NCBI RefSeq assembly: GCF_037963865.1
Contig: NZ_CP150170.1
Location: 620,001-684,000 of the forward strand
Direction of reading: 5' to 3'
Length of the DNA stretch: 64,000 bases
Source: Paenibacillus sp. FSL R10-2734
GTDB taxonomy: Bacteria > Bacillota > Bacilli > Paenibacillales > Paenibacillaceae
Position numbers and translations under genes: made by a program. This document shows, piece by piece, positions 1-9,190 of this stretch (position 1 is the stretch's first letter; each line of letters begins with the position of its first letter). A model generated the notes under the pieces. That model saw only the letters and a program-made list of their open reading frames with translations. It was not told the origin of the DNA and made no database searches.

Positions 1-1
1 G

Positions 2-295
2 GATAAAGGTCTATATGTAAGTAACAGCAATTATATGCTTCCAGCTATGGGCGGTATTTACGCTTATGAGGGTACAGATGGTTTGAAGACTGGGCATGAT
101 AATCAGGCGGGATTCTGCATTGCAGGCTCGGCTCAGCGGGATGGTCATAGGCTTATTGCTGTCGTTATGGGGGCAAAAACTTATGAGAGCCGATTTGAAG
201 GTGCAGCAAAATTGTTTGATTATGGATTTTTCCGCGGTTTACAATACGGAGATAGGGTTAAACATATGTTACAGCCGCTCGGAATTGGGAACTAA
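2..295 (+). CDS. D-alanyl-D-alanine carboxypeptidase (peptidase S11), 3' part only
   Basis: The frame is open from the window edge, so the start is missing. The visible piece carries the third penicillin-binding motif Lys-Thr-Gly in the context GLKTGHD, followed by an AGFC...GHRLIAVVMGA stretch typical of S11 low-molecular-weight PBPs (DacA/DacF type). These trim the terminal D-Ala from peptidoglycan stem peptides outside the membrane. The catalytic SxxK and SxN motifs lie upstream of the window. It ends soon after the catalytic fold, so a long C-terminal domain is absent. DacA cannot be told from DacF on this fragment. Confidence 0.85.
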   Translation, partial: DKGLYVSNSNYMLPAMGGIYAYEGTDGLKTGHDNQAGFCIAGSAQRDGHRLIAVVMGAKTYESRFEGAAKLFDYGFFRGLQYGDRVKHMLQPLGIGN

Positions 296-608
296 AGTTG
301 GAGCGCCATACCAGTATTTATTACTTGGTTTGGTGCTTTTTCCCTATTCATGTCGTTATTTGTTGTTTCTTTTTATCCATTTAGTGATTACAATAGAAAT
401 ATTGTTTTAGTTCACTTTTTTTTAGGACCGCCAAAAACTTTTTTTCTATAATTTTGAATGACCTGAATTTCCTGAAAGGGGGGACAATAAGATAATGGAA
501 TAGGGACAGCCGATCGCCGTGAGAAATAAAGTCATGACTGCCTGATAAAGATCAGGAAGCATTATATATATGGCAAGCAATTATTCTACAATAAAGAAGG
601 AATCAAAA
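296..608. other. Intergenic stretch without a gene
   Basis: About 310 bases between the carboxypeptidase and the LCP gene. It is AT-rich with T-runs near 417-446. I see no convincing coding frame, RNA gene or clear promoter pair. The overlapping frame at 96-410 has no supporting motif and is treated as noise. Confidence 0.5.
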
Positions 609-1649
609 ATGAAGAAATCAAAGATGAAAAAAATAAAGAAAAGATACATTGCACTCATTGTTCTTGTCGTTGTTATAGCGGGAGGATTTCTGTTTCGAAA
701 TTCCTTGGCGGTATTAGCTTTCGACCTCTTTTTGTCTGATCGGGTTGAAAGTAAGCTGAAGGAAGAATCTTACCAGCCGCTTAAGGATGAGAACAAGGTT
801 AAGCCAGAGCCCGTTGTTTACAAGAGTGATCCGTTCTCAATTATGCTCCTGGGTACCGATCAACGCGATAATGAAACGGCACGTTCAGATACGATGATGT
901 ACGCTGTTGTTCGCCCTGAGGATTATAAGATCCTGCTTATCTCTATTCCGCGTGATACGTATACGGAAATTATAGGTCATAAGGATAATAAAAAGGATAA
1001 AATAACACATGCCTATGCTTTCGGGGGGCAACAAATGGCCAAGGATTCCCTAGAAGCGCTGCTCGGTCATGATATTCAATATTATGCCACGATTAATTTC
1101 AAAGGGCTCAAGGATGCTGTAGATGCTATTGGAGGCGTTCCGCTGCCAATTAATAAAGACATTGTGAACAAGGGCAAGGATCACGAAAAGTTTACAATTA
1201 AAGCGGGAAAGTCGCTTTATAACGGGCAAGAAGCACTTAACTACACGCGTTATCGTGAGGATAGTGACTTTAACCGTACCAAGCGTCAACAGGTTTTTAT
1301 TGATGTTGTAGCTAATAAAATGTTATCGATTAGCCAAATCGGTAATATTCCGAAGTTGCTGGATATTATGGGGGATAATTTCAAAACCGATATAGAGCCT
1401 TCTATGATCATTAGTTTGGCCAAAAAATTCATGACCGGAAAAGACATGGATATCTCAAGCTTCACAGTTATGGGTGAAGGTAAACGTATGGATGGAATTT
1501 ATTACGATATCGTCGATGAAGAGGATCTGAGTGAAGCTAAGGCGATGATTGACAACTGGATGAATGCAGCAACACCTGTAGATCAACTAATTGAGCCAGG
1601 AAAAGCAAGTAGTGCACTGGAACCTAAATCAACAGCAGTTACGCAATAA
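609..1649 (+). CDS. LCP-family (LytR-CpsA-Psr) cell-wall glycopolymer ligase
   Basis: Members transfer undecaprenyl-linked glycopolymers such as teichoic acids onto peptidoglycan outside the membrane. A short basic N-terminus (KKSKMKKIKKR) precedes one membrane helix (about residues 12-32), then the LCP domain with its conserved acidic and basic motifs: GTDQRDNETARSDTMM, SIPRDTY, and RYREDSDFNRTKRQQ. I start it at 609 rather than 570 because an AAGAAGGA ribosome site (592-601) is correctly spaced only for 609. It is followed by a hairpin and seems monocistronic. Which LCP paralogue (TagT/U/V-like) it is cannot be decided. Confidence 0.92.
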   Translation: MKKSKMKKIKKRYIALIVLVVVIAGGFLFRNSLAVLAFDLFLSDRVESKLKEESYQPLKDENKVKPEPVVYKSDPFSIMLLGTDQRDNETARSDTMMYAVVRPEDYKILLISIPRDTYTEIIGHKDNKKDKITHAYAFGGQQMAKDSLEALLGHDIQYYATINFKGLKDAVDAIGGVPLPINKDIVNKGKDHEKFTIKAGKSLYNGQEALNYTRYREDSDFNRTKRQQVFIDVVANKMLSISQIGNIPKLLDIMGDNFKTDIEPSMIISLAKKFMTGKDMDISSFTVMGEGKRMDGIYYDIVDEEDLSEAKAMIDNWMNAATPVDQLIEPGKASSALEPKSTAVTQ

Positions 1650-1683
1650 TTCTAAAGTGGAATCTAAACTCATATAAATAATT

Positions 1684-1715
1684 GCAGCAGCCATTCACAT
1701 TCTCATGGCTGCTGC
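1684..1715 (+). terminator. Hairpin after the LCP gene
   Basis: An 11-bp perfect stem (GCAGCAGCCAT / ATGGCTGCTGC) with a 10-nt loop lies just after the LCP stop. The T-run behind it is weak (ttactgtctt), so it may be a poor or bidirectional terminator. Confidence 0.6.
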
Positions 1716-1836
1716 TTACTGTCTTCATGCTATAATGTATTGGAACGATTATTAAGCTGCCACGTATAAATAATTTTGCATGGCAGGAAGTTAAGGAACC
1801 GTAATTCCTTCGGAACTCTTTGAGGAGGATCAAGAG

Positions 1837-2262
1837 ATGAATATTGCATTTTTTTTACTTCCGAAACAGGAAGTCGCTTGCGTAACGATCGATTCAACGC
1901 TGCGCCAAACGCTGGAGAGGATGGAGTTTCACCGTTATACTGCCGTTCCTATTCTGAATCGAAATGGAGAATATGCTGGAACGGTTACAGAGGGGGATCT
2001 GCTCTGGTATATGAAGGAATCCGAGGGTAGAGTTACTTTTGAGAATGCTTCAAAATTCTTGCTTAAAGATTTACCGTTAAGGATGAATAACAGACCTGTC
2101 TCGATTGATGCGGATATGGAAGATCTGATTAACCTGGCTAAGGTACAGAACTTTGTACCTGTGGTCGATGATATGAACCGTTTTATTGGCATTGTTCGCC
2201 GGAGTCAAGTCATAGAATATTGTGAGAAATTTGTATCAAAACAATCACAAGAGTCATTATAG
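1837..2262 (+). CDS. CBS-domain-pair protein
   Basis: A 141-residue cytosolic protein made almost entirely of two CBS motifs. Repeat 1 is about residues 18-60 (AVPILNRNGEYAGTVTEGDLL) and repeat 2 about 88-130 (FVPVVDDMNRFIGIVRRSQVIEY). CBS pairs bind adenine nucleotides and usually act as regulatory modules; no catalytic domain is attached here, so the partner is unknown. The start has a good AGGAGG site (1822-1827). Own terminator follows. Position between LCP and the yybS-gdpP block suggests housekeeping sensing, but this is inference. Confidence 0.85.
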   Translation: MNIAFFLLPKQEVACVTIDSTLRQTLERMEFHRYTAVPILNRNGEYAGTVTEGDLLWYMKESEGRVTFENASKFLLKDLPLRMNNRPVSIDADMEDLINLAKVQNFVPVVDDMNRFIGIVRRSQVIEYCEKFVSKQSQESL

Positions 2263-2296
2263 CCCAATTTATTCGCGGTAATAGAAGCAATCGGAA

Positions 2297-2340
2297 CAAG
2301 GCCTGTATTTCCGGCGATAACGGAAAGCAGGTCTTTTTTA
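2297..2340 (+). terminator. Intrinsic terminator after the CBS gene
   Basis: Stem AGGCCTG / CAGGTCT (one G.U) with an inner TTCCG/CGGAA helix, followed by TTTTTT. Confidence 0.8.
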
Positions 2341-2467
2341 AAAATGTAAGAAGTATTAGATCATCCAATGTTGAAGCATACTTAAGGTGCGCGAGGCGGC
2401 CTTGTGTGACACGGAATTTTTTATGCTATAATGGAGAATAAAGCCTTTTTGCCGGAGGTAGAGAGAC

Positions 2468-2779
2468 GTGTCCAATGTGCCGAAGGATTTGGATGTAGCT
2501 AAGCGCGCTAAGGTAATTGAATGGTTAAAAACGGAAGTGATTGACCAAGTTTCAAGGTTATTTAAAGCGTTATGGGAAGGAAGTACAACCCGTGTGGGCG
2601 ACAGCCTGGCTAGTCTGATTATGAGCTCTTATATACTGGGCCGCAGACTAGGGATTCCCTATCGTCAATTAGATGACTTGCTACTCGAAAAGCTCAGAAA
2701 GCATAAGCAAGAAGGGCATCAATTGGAAGAATGGTATCAAGATATATCTGCTTTAGAAGAACATATGCGTAAGAGGTGA
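2468..2779 (+). CDS. MazG-like nucleotide pyrophosphohydrolase family protein
   Basis: A 103-residue, probably all-alpha protein. GTG start at 2468 is supported by a GGAGGTAGAGA site at about 2455. The helix with AKVIEWLKTEVIDQVSRLFKALWEG and the later GDSLASLIMSSYILGRRLGI look like the small MazG-like family found upstream of yybS in Bacillales. The strongly conserved ExxE metal motif of true MazG is not obvious, so catalysis is uncertain. It lies 6 bases ahead of the yybS-like gene and is probably co-transcribed with it. Confidence 0.7.
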   Translation: MSNVPKDLDVAKRAKVIEWLKTEVIDQVSRLFKALWEGSTTRVGDSLASLIMSSYILGRRLGIPYRQLDDLLLEKLRKHKQEGHQLEEWYQDISALEEHMRKR

Positions 2780-2785
2780 ATACTG

Positions 2786-3703
2786 TTGAAATTTCGCTGG
2801 TCATCTGTGGCTTGGAGCGTAGCATACTTACTTCTGCTGCTTAGTTTAACGACTCCATTGCTCATCGTCACTACCCTATTTATGATTGTTCCGGCAGTAG
2901 TGTTATTCACTACGCTGAACACCAAACAATTCGTTCTACACGTATTGCCTGTGTTGCTGATTGTTGGTCTGATTACACCTATTTATGTACTGATTGCGGC
3001 GTATTTTTTAATACCTGCTCTGGTTATGGGACGTTGGTATAAAAGACATGCCTCAGCAATGTCTACCGTGATTGCAGGTACGGTTACGATCCTTGGAGAA
3101 TTTCTGCTACTCTTACTACTCGGTACGGCGTTATTTAATTTTGATCTGTCTAACTATGTGAACGATGTGCTACAAATGGTTAACTCGCCTCTGTCTGATC
3201 TCGGCACCACTAATCCACTGTTTACTGACCTTGGGTTTACGACTGAAGATGTAAACAAGCTAAGTCATATGACGGTTCAAATGATCCCAATGACTCTAAT
3301 CGTAAGCTCTTTCATAATGGCTGTCATTACGCATTCTATTGTTCGTCCGATTCTGAACAGTATGAATTACGCAGTGCCTAAGATGAAGCCTGCACGTGAG
3401 TGGAGACTTTCGAGATCGTTTATTTGGTATTATTTGATTGGCGTGGTTCTTCAGCTCTTCTTCTCAGGATCGGAGAATAATTACATCCTAATGATTTCTG
3501 CCAATCTGCTGCCGTTGCTACGAATTGGCTTTATGATTCAGGCAATAGGATTTTTCTTCTTCCTGGCACATGAACGCAAATGGAACAAGATGGTTGCCAT
3601 TCTGCTAGCAATACCGGTTATTTTGCTACCGCCGCTACGCATTATCGGTATTATTGATCTTGCTTTCCCATTGCGGGCGTATGTGACGAAATCGAAACGA
3701 TAG
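2786..3703 (+). CDS. yybS: YybS-family (DUF2232) integral membrane protein
   Basis: A 305-residue hydrophobic protein with about eight membrane segments. TTG start at 2786 sits 7 bases behind AGAGGTG. Its identity rests on length, hydrophobic pattern and its place directly before gdpP, as in Bacillus. The biochemical role of DUF2232 proteins is not established. It is the second gene of the MazG-like/yybS/gdpP/rplI/dnaB run. Confidence 0.82.
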   Translation: MKFRWSSVAWSVAYLLLLLSLTTPLLIVTTLFMIVPAVVLFTTLNTKQFVLHVLPVLLIVGLITPIYVLIAAYFLIPALVMGRWYKRHASAMSTVIAGTVTILGEFLLLLLLGTALFNFDLSNYVNDVLQMVNSPLSDLGTTNPLFTDLGFTTEDVNKLSHMTVQMIPMTLIVSSFIMAVITHSIVRPILNSMNYAVPKMKPAREWRLSRSFIWYYLIGVVLQLFFSGSENNYILMISANLLPLLRIGFMIQAIGFFFFLAHERKWNKMVAILLAIPVILLPPLRIIGIIDLAFPLRAYVTKSKR

Positions 3704-3714
3704 GGTGAGAGTTC

Positions 3715-5721
3715 ATGCCTAAATTTCTGCAAAGACGCTGGCACGGCTATCATACCGTATGGGCGTTCATGCTGCTGTTGGCCCTTATTATAATTGTTAG
3801 TATTTATAACTGGGCTCTTGGGGTCGTTAGCCTGTTCCTGGCAGGTACATTATGCTTCTATATGCTGAAGACGGAGATTTTGTTCCGCCGTAATCTGGTG
3901 GAATATATTAATGGGTTAACTTTTCGTATTAAGCGGGTGGAGGGAGAAGCAGTTAGCATGCTGCCCCTCGGAATCATTCTGTTTAGCGAGGATCGAACAG
4001 TAGAATGGAATAACCGCTATGCCGGTGATGTTTTTGCACGTAAGTCTTTGGTTGGGGAACCGTTGCAGGAGTTACTGCCAGATATGCAGTCTTATTTTAC
4101 GACGAATGCATCGGGAAAACGGGATATTCTCAAAGAAGGTGTATTGAATGACACTCGCCTTGAGCTCACTGTAGATGAACGATATTATCAAGCCGTCATT
4201 ATTCCAAGTGAACGTATTCTTTACATGTATGATATCACTGAGCTAGTGGTGCTACGTGAGCGTTATGAGGATGAAAAGCTGGCGATCGGTATAGTGATGA
4301 TGGATAATCTAGATGAGTCTGCTCAAGGAATGGATGATCAACAGCGTACTTCTCTGATTGCTAAGGTGGCGAGTGAGATCACCGAATGGAGTAAGCAGTT
4401 TGATGTTTACCTACGTCGTTTATCATCTGAACGATATCTAATGCTACTTAATCATCGTAGCCTACAAGCGCTGGAAGAAAGTCGATTCGTTATTCTCGAC
4501 GAGATTAGGGAAATGACGGCGGATCTTAAGGTACCCATGACACTTAGTATTGGTATGGCATTTGGAGCGGATTCTGCAAGCGAGTTAGGTGCCTTAGCTC
4601 AATCCAGTTTGGATATGGCTCTCGGCCGAGGCGGAGATCAGGCTGCTGTAAAAGCAGGTCAGAGGTTATCTTTCTACGGCGGAAAGAGTAATGCCGCGGA
4701 AAAGCGCACGCGAGTGCGGGCACGAGTTATTGCGCATGCGCTACGTGATCTGATGCAGGAAAGCGACCGCGTGCTGATCCTCGGTCATCGGACACCAGAT
4801 ATCGATGCTGTTGGTGCTGCGATTGGACTTCTGAGGGCCGCACAAATGTATAATGTAGAGGCCAGCATTGTAATGGAAGCTCCTAATCCTTCCATAACGA
4901 ACATGATGGAGCAGATTCGGAAAGATGATGAATTGTTTAAGTCATTCATCACAACGGAGCAGTCCTTACAAGTGATGACTGAGCATACACTGCTAATTGT
5001 TGTGGATACCCATAAGGCGTCTATGACAATGGAGCCGCGCCTTGTGCAATATGCCAGTAGAATTGTGGTGGTGGATCATCACCGTAGAGGTGAAGAGTTC
5101 ATCAACGATGCTGTACTAGTCTATTTAGAGCCTTATGCTTCATCAACCTGTGAGCTGGTGACAGAGTTGCTTCAATATATCCATGAGAAGGTAAAGATTA
5201 GTCCGCTGGATGCTACAATGCTCTTAGCGGGAATTACTGTAGATACGAAGCACTTTGCGCTGCACACAGGCTCACGTACATTTGAAGCTGCAGGATTTCT
5301 GCGCCGAAATGGTGCGGACACCGTTCTTATTCAGCGTATGCTGAAGGAGGATTTACAGGAGTATATTTCAAAAGCCGAAATTATCAAACATGCACGTATG
5401 ATCTATGATCAAATCGCATTGGTTGTGACGGCTCCAGGTATGAAAATTCCGCAGCTACTTATCGCTCAGACTGCAGATACGCTACTTGGGATGACGAACG
5501 TAGTCGCTTCATTCGTCATTAGCGAGCGACCAGACGGCCTGATTGGCATTAGTGCTCGATCACTTGGGCGCATGAATGTACAGGTCGTGATGGAGAAATT
5601 GGGTGGCGGTGGGCATCTATCGAACGCCGCGGTACAGCTAGAAGGAACATGTAAAGAAGCAGAAGCCAGACTGCTGCAGGTGCTGGCTGAAATCGAATCG
5701 AAAGAGGGTTTATTCGAATGA
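3715..5721 (+). CDS. gdpP: Cyclic-di-AMP phosphodiesterase GdpP
   Basis: Hydrolyses c-di-AMP to pApA, setting the level of this essential second messenger that controls potassium balance and cell-wall stress. The 668 residues match the usual length. Order: two N-terminal membrane helices (about 12-55), a PAS-like domain, a degenerate GGDEF domain (about 170-300), then the DHH phosphoesterase domain with HRTPDIDAVGAA and the DHH triad near residue 454, and a C-terminal DHHA1 domain with GGGGHLSNAA. It overlaps rplI by 4 bases (ATGA), so translation is probably coupled, the usual Bacillales arrangement. Confidence 0.96.
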   Translation: MPKFLQRRWHGYHTVWAFMLLLALIIIVSIYNWALGVVSLFLAGTLCFYMLKTEILFRRNLVEYINGLTFRIKRVEGEAVSMLPLGIILFSEDRTVEWNNRYAGDVFARKSLVGEPLQELLPDMQSYFTTNASGKRDILKEGVLNDTRLELTVDERYYQAVIIPSERILYMYDITELVVLRERYEDEKLAIGIVMMDNLDESAQGMDDQQRTSLIAKVASEITEWSKQFDVYLRRLSSERYLMLLNHRSLQALEESRFVILDEIREMTADLKVPMTLSIGMAFGADSASELGALAQSSLDMALGRGGDQAAVKAGQRLSFYGGKSNAAEKRTRVRARVIAHALRDLMQESDRVLILGHRTPDIDAVGAAIGLLRAAQMYNVEASIVMEAPNPSITNMMEQIRKDDELFKSFITTEQSLQVMTEHTLLIVVDTHKASMTMEPRLVQYASRIVVVDHHRRGEEFINDAVLVYLEPYASSTCELVTELLQYIHEKVKISPLDATMLLAGITVDTKHFALHTGSRTFEAAGFLRRNGADTVLIQRMLKEDLQEYISKAEIIKHARMIYDQIALVVTAPGMKIPQLLIAQTADTLLGMTNVVASFVISERPDGLIGISARSLGRMNVQVVMEKLGGGGHLSNAAVQLEGTCKEAEARLLQVLAEIESKEGLFE

Positions 5722-6164
5722 AAGTCATTTTCATAAAAGATGTTAAGGGTCAAGGTAAAAAAGGCCAGGTTAAAGAGGTATCCGAAGGTTATGCTGCCAA
5801 CTTCCTGTTACCACGTGGATTAGTTCGTCCGGCAACGGAAGGCAATGTGAAGACGCTCGAGAACCAAGCAGCAGCTGAACAACGCCGTAAAGATAACGAA
5901 AAAGAAGAAGCTCAGCAACTGGGCAAGAAGATAGATGAACTTACATTGACTATGAAAGCAAAATCAGGTGAAGGCGGCCGTCTATTTGGTGCAATTACAA
6001 GCAAACAGATTGCTGAAACATTAGCTTCCACTCAAGGCATTTCCATCGATAAGCGTAAGATTGAGCTAGGTGAGCCGATTCGCCATTTGGGAGTGTTTCA
6101 AGTAAGTATAAAACTACACACTGAAGTAAAGGCTACCCTTAAGGTTCAGGTAACGGAGGAGTAA
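5718..6164 (+). CDS. rplI: 50S ribosomal protein bL9
   Basis: 148 residues, the standard bL9 length. The N-terminal rRNA-binding domain starts MKVIFIKDVKGQGKKGQVKE and contains GYAANFLLPRGLV, the family signature. A lysine/glutamate-rich connecting helix and a C-terminal domain with GGRLFGAITSKQIAE follow. Translationally coupled to gdpP; one base separates its stop from the helicase start. Confidence 0.98.
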   Translation: MKVIFIKDVKGQGKKGQVKEVSEGYAANFLLPRGLVRPATEGNVKTLENQAAAEQRRKDNEKEEAQQLGKKIDELTLTMKAKSGEGGRLFGAITSKQIAETLASTQGISIDKRKIELGEPIRHLGVFQVSIKLHTEVKATLKVQVTEE

Positions 6165-6165
6165 C

Positions 6166-7533
6166 ATGGGTGGAGATCTCTTTTTCGATCGGGTTCCCCC
6201 GCAGAATCTTGAGGCGGAGCAAGCGGTAATTGGTGCTGTTCTGTTGCAGGATGAAGCGCTCATTACTGCAATGGAGCGGGTGAATACCGAAGACTTCTAC
6301 GATAAAGCGCATCAAATGATTTTTGAGGCGATGGTGCAGCTCGGAGAAGAGAGCCAGCCGATTGATCTTGTTACGCTTACTTCCAGACTGCAGGACAAGG
6401 GTGAGCTTGAGGATGTTGGTGGTGTCAGCTATTTAGCTAAGTTGGCGCATGCTGTACCTACTGCAGCTAACGTAGAATACTATGCGCAGATTATTGAAGA
6501 AAAGGCTATGCTACGCCGGTTGATCCGCACAGCAACGCAGATTGTGAGCGAGGGTTACACGGGTGGCGAAGATGTAGCCGATATGCTGAGTGATGCAGAG
6601 CGGCGAATTCTTGAAATCTCCAATCGGCGGAGCGGCAGTGGATTTATCGCGATCCGCGATGTATTGATGGAAGTGTTCGACAAGGTTGAACTACTTCATC
6701 AGAATAAGGATAAGGGCGGCATGTCAGGTATTCCAACGGGATTTGTGGATTTAGACCATATGACTAATGGATTCCAGCGCAATGACTTGATCATTGTTGC
6801 AGCCCGACCTTCTGTAGGTAAGACAGCATTCGCGCTAAATATTGCTCAGAATGTGGCAGTGCGTGCCAAAGAGACTGTTGCGATATTTAGTCTGGAAATG
6901 TCTGCGCCCCAGCTAGTACAGCGGATGATTTGTGCCGAAGCTAATCTGGATGCGAATACTATGCGTACCGGTGACTTCAAGAGTGATGATGATTGGTCGA
7001 AGCTGACTATGGGCATTCAGTCCCTATCAGAGGCGGAGATTTATATCGATGATACAGCAGGGATTACTGTAACGGATATTCGTGCGAAATGCCGGAGGCT
7101 CAAGAAGGAAAAGGGCCTAGGGATGATCGTCATTGACTACTTGCAGCTCATTCAGGGCCGCGGTAAAGGCGGGGAGAACCGTCAGCAGGAAGTATCGGAT
7201 ATATCCCGTACACTGAAGCAGATTGCCCGTGAATTGGACGTGCCGGTTATCGCCTTGTCGCAGCTTAGCCGGGGTGTGGAGCAGCGTCAAGATAAACGAC
7301 CAATGATGAGTGACTTGCGTGAGTCCGGTTCTATCGAGCAGGATGCCGACATTGTTGCGTTCCTGTATCGTGATGATTATTACAATCAGGATACGGAGAA
7401 GAAGAATATCATTGAAATCATTATAGCCAAACAGCGTAATGGTCCCGTAGGTACGGTAGAGCTAGTCTTTCTTAAAAATTTTAACAAGTTCGTTAACTAC
7501 GAGCGAGCACATGCAGAACCATTTGCTGGTTAA
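6166..7533 (+). CDS. dnaB: Replicative DNA helicase DnaB (DnaC in Bacillus naming)
   Basis: Hexameric 5'-3' helicase of the replication fork. 455 residues. The N-terminal domain begins with the typical RVPPQNLEAEQAVIGA; the RecA-like C-terminal domain has Walker A ARPSVGKTAFALN (around residue 220), Walker B MIVIDYLQLI, and the QLSRGVEQR arginine-finger region. No intein interrupts it. GGAGGAG at 6155-6161 places the start. Last gene of the gdpP operon, closed by the terminator at 7552. Confidence 0.98.
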   Translation: MGGDLFFDRVPPQNLEAEQAVIGAVLLQDEALITAMERVNTEDFYDKAHQMIFEAMVQLGEESQPIDLVTLTSRLQDKGELEDVGGVSYLAKLAHAVPTAANVEYYAQIIEEKAMLRRLIRTATQIVSEGYTGGEDVADMLSDAERRILEISNRRSGSGFIAIRDVLMEVFDKVELLHQNKDKGGMSGIPTGFVDLDHMTNGFQRNDLIIVAARPSVGKTAFALNIAQNVAVRAKETVAIFSLEMSAPQLVQRMICAEANLDANTMRTGDFKSDDDWSKLTMGIQSLSEAEIYIDDTAGITVTDIRAKCRRLKKEKGLGMIVIDYLQLIQGRGKGGENRQQEVSDISRTLKQIARELDVPVIALSQLSRGVEQRQDKRPMMSDLRESGSIEQDADIVAFLYRDDYYNQDTEKKNIIEIIIAKQRNGPVGTVELVFLKNFNKFVNYERAHAEPFAG

Positions 7534-7551
7534 CCTGACATGTATAATATC

Positions 7552-7590
7552 CGAACGATTGCACATTTCTTCGTGTAATCGTTCGTTTTA
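7552..7590 (+). terminator. Terminator of the gdpP-rplI-dnaB operon
   Basis: Thirteen-base stem CGAACGATTGCAC / GTGTAATCGTTCG (one G.U pair) with an 8-nt loop and TTTTATTT behind it. Confidence 0.9.
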
Positions 7591-7591
7591 T

Positions 7592-7620
7592 TTGACTTTG
7601 AAAAAAACGGCTGTTACACT
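7592..7620 (+). promoter_or_regulatory. Sigma-A-type promoter for purA
   Basis: TTGACT (7592-7597), 17-base spacer, TACACT (7615-7620). The likely leader of about 115 bases contains a small hairpin GTGCT/AGCAC just ahead of the purA ribosome site (7712-7724). I did not find a clear PurR box pair. Confidence 0.7.
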
Positions 7621-7742
7621 GAGTATTGTCCTTTAGTGGGTAAATCCGCTTGGAGTCCGGAGGGCTACGTACATAAGAATGACGTACAGGGCCCATATTA
7701 TGAAAAATAATGGTGCTGGCTAGCACCTACGGAGGAATGAAC

Positions 7743-9029
7743 ATGTCAACGGTAGTCGTCGTGGGAACACAATGGGGAGACGAAGGTAAAGGGAAAATCA
7801 CTGACTTTCTAGCGGAAAGTGCAGATGTGGTTGCCCGTTATCAAGGGGGCAACAATGCCGGTCACACGATTCTGATTGACGGTGAGAAGTTTAAGCTCAG
7901 CTTGATCCCTTCTGGTGTATTTTATAAAGAAAAGACTTGTGTAATTGGTAACGGGATGGTTATTAATCCAGCTGCCTTGATCCAAGAAATTAATTATATT
8001 CATGAGAACGGCTTTGACACTAAGAACTTGGTGATCAGCGACCGTGCTCATGTTATTATGCCTTATCACATGTTACTGGATGCTTTGGAAGAAGACCGCA
8101 AGGGTCCAAACAAGATTGGTACAACACGTAAAGGTATCGGTCCATGTTACATGGATAAGGCCGCACGTAACGGTATTCGTATTGCTGACCTAATGGACGC
8201 TGAGGAATTCGAACTTAGACTCCGTCACTTGATGGAAGAGAAGAACCAAGTGATTACGCAGGTATATGGTGCAGAAGCTCTTAACGTTGAAGAAATTCTA
8301 ACTCAGTATTTGGAATATGCAGAGATTCTGCGTCATTATGTGACAGATACTTCGGTCATTCTTAATGAAGCTATTGATGCTGACCGTAAAGTATTGTTTG
8401 AAGGTGCACAAGGGGTAATGCTTGATATCGATCAAGGTACGTATCCGTTCGTAACTTCTTCTAATCCATCTGCAGGTGGGGTATGCATAGGTTCTGGTGT
8501 TGGACCTTCCAAGATTAAACAGGTTATTGGGGTTGCTAAAGCCTACACCACTCGTGTTGGTGATGGCCCATTCCCTACAGAACTTAATGATGCCACTGGT
8601 GATTATATCCGTGAAACGGGCCATGAATATGGCACAGTAACGGGACGTGCTCGCCGTGTAGGTTGGTTCGACAGTGTTGTTGTAAGTCACGCTCGTCGTG
8701 TAAGTGGAATCACAGGCTTGTCACTTAACTCGCTGGATGTACTGAGTGGACTTGAGACTGTGAAGATCTGCACAGGCTACAAATACCGTGGTGAAGTAAT
8801 TACGCATTACCCAGCTAGCCTTAAGATGCTGGCAGAGTGTGAAGCGGTATATGAGGAGCTTCCAGGTTGGAGCGAAGATATTACTTCTGCAAAGACATTG
8901 GACGATCTGCCAGCAAATACACGTAGATATGTTGAGCGTGTATCTGAGCTTACAGGGATTCCGATTGCCATCTTCTCAGTAGGCCGTAACCGTGAGCAGA
9001 CGAATCAAGTAATGCCAATTTATATCTAA
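7743..9029 (+). CDS. purA: Adenylosuccinate synthetase
   Basis: Joins IMP and aspartate with GTP to give adenylosuccinate, the first step from IMP to AMP. MSTVVVVGTQWGDEGKGK is the family N-terminus with the GTP-binding loop, followed by NNAGHT. 428 residues, usual length. I place the start at 7743: the in-frame ATG at 7737 is only one base from the GGAGG at 7731-7735, too close to use. It has its own promoter and terminator. Confidence 0.98.
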   Translation: MSTVVVVGTQWGDEGKGKITDFLAESADVVARYQGGNNAGHTILIDGEKFKLSLIPSGVFYKEKTCVIGNGMVINPAALIQEINYIHENGFDTKNLVISDRAHVIMPYHMLLDALEEDRKGPNKIGTTRKGIGPCYMDKAARNGIRIADLMDAEEFELRLRHLMEEKNQVITQVYGAEALNVEEILTQYLEYAEILRHYVTDTSVILNEAIDADRKVLFEGAQGVMLDIDQGTYPFVTSSNPSAGGVCIGSGVGPSKIKQVIGVAKAYTTRVGDGPFPTELNDATGDYIRETGHEYGTVTGRARRVGWFDSVVVSHARRVSGITGLSLNSLDVLSGLETVKICTGYKYRGEVITHYPASLKMLAECEAVYEELPGWSEDITSAKTLDDLPANTRRYVERVSELTGIPIAIFSVGRNREQTNQVMPIYI

Positions 9030-9046
9030 CAACATAAACATATATA

Positions 9047-9075
9047 AGGGGCCTCGAGAGAGGTCTCTTTTTTAT
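9047..9075 (+). terminator. Terminator after purA
   Basis: Stem GGCCTC / GAGGTC around GAGA with a T-run (TCTTTTTTAT). Confidence 0.7.
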
Positions 9076-9190
9076 GTTTACTTTTAGTCGTATGTTTCCC
9101 GAAGCCGGTTCTAGTCAATACTGGGGTTATAGAAAAACATGGAAATAATCTACCAGATAGACTTGAACACAGGTGAGAGGAGAGACGAAG

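Noticed and set aside
7621..7742. Possible riboswitch or T-box in the purA leader
   Set aside because: Only a small 5-bp hairpin and short repeats are visible; no T-box or purine aptamer motif was found.
8298..8690. Minus-strand 130-residue ORF within purA
   Set aside because: Antisense to a clear purA coding region, with no ribosome site and no protein features.
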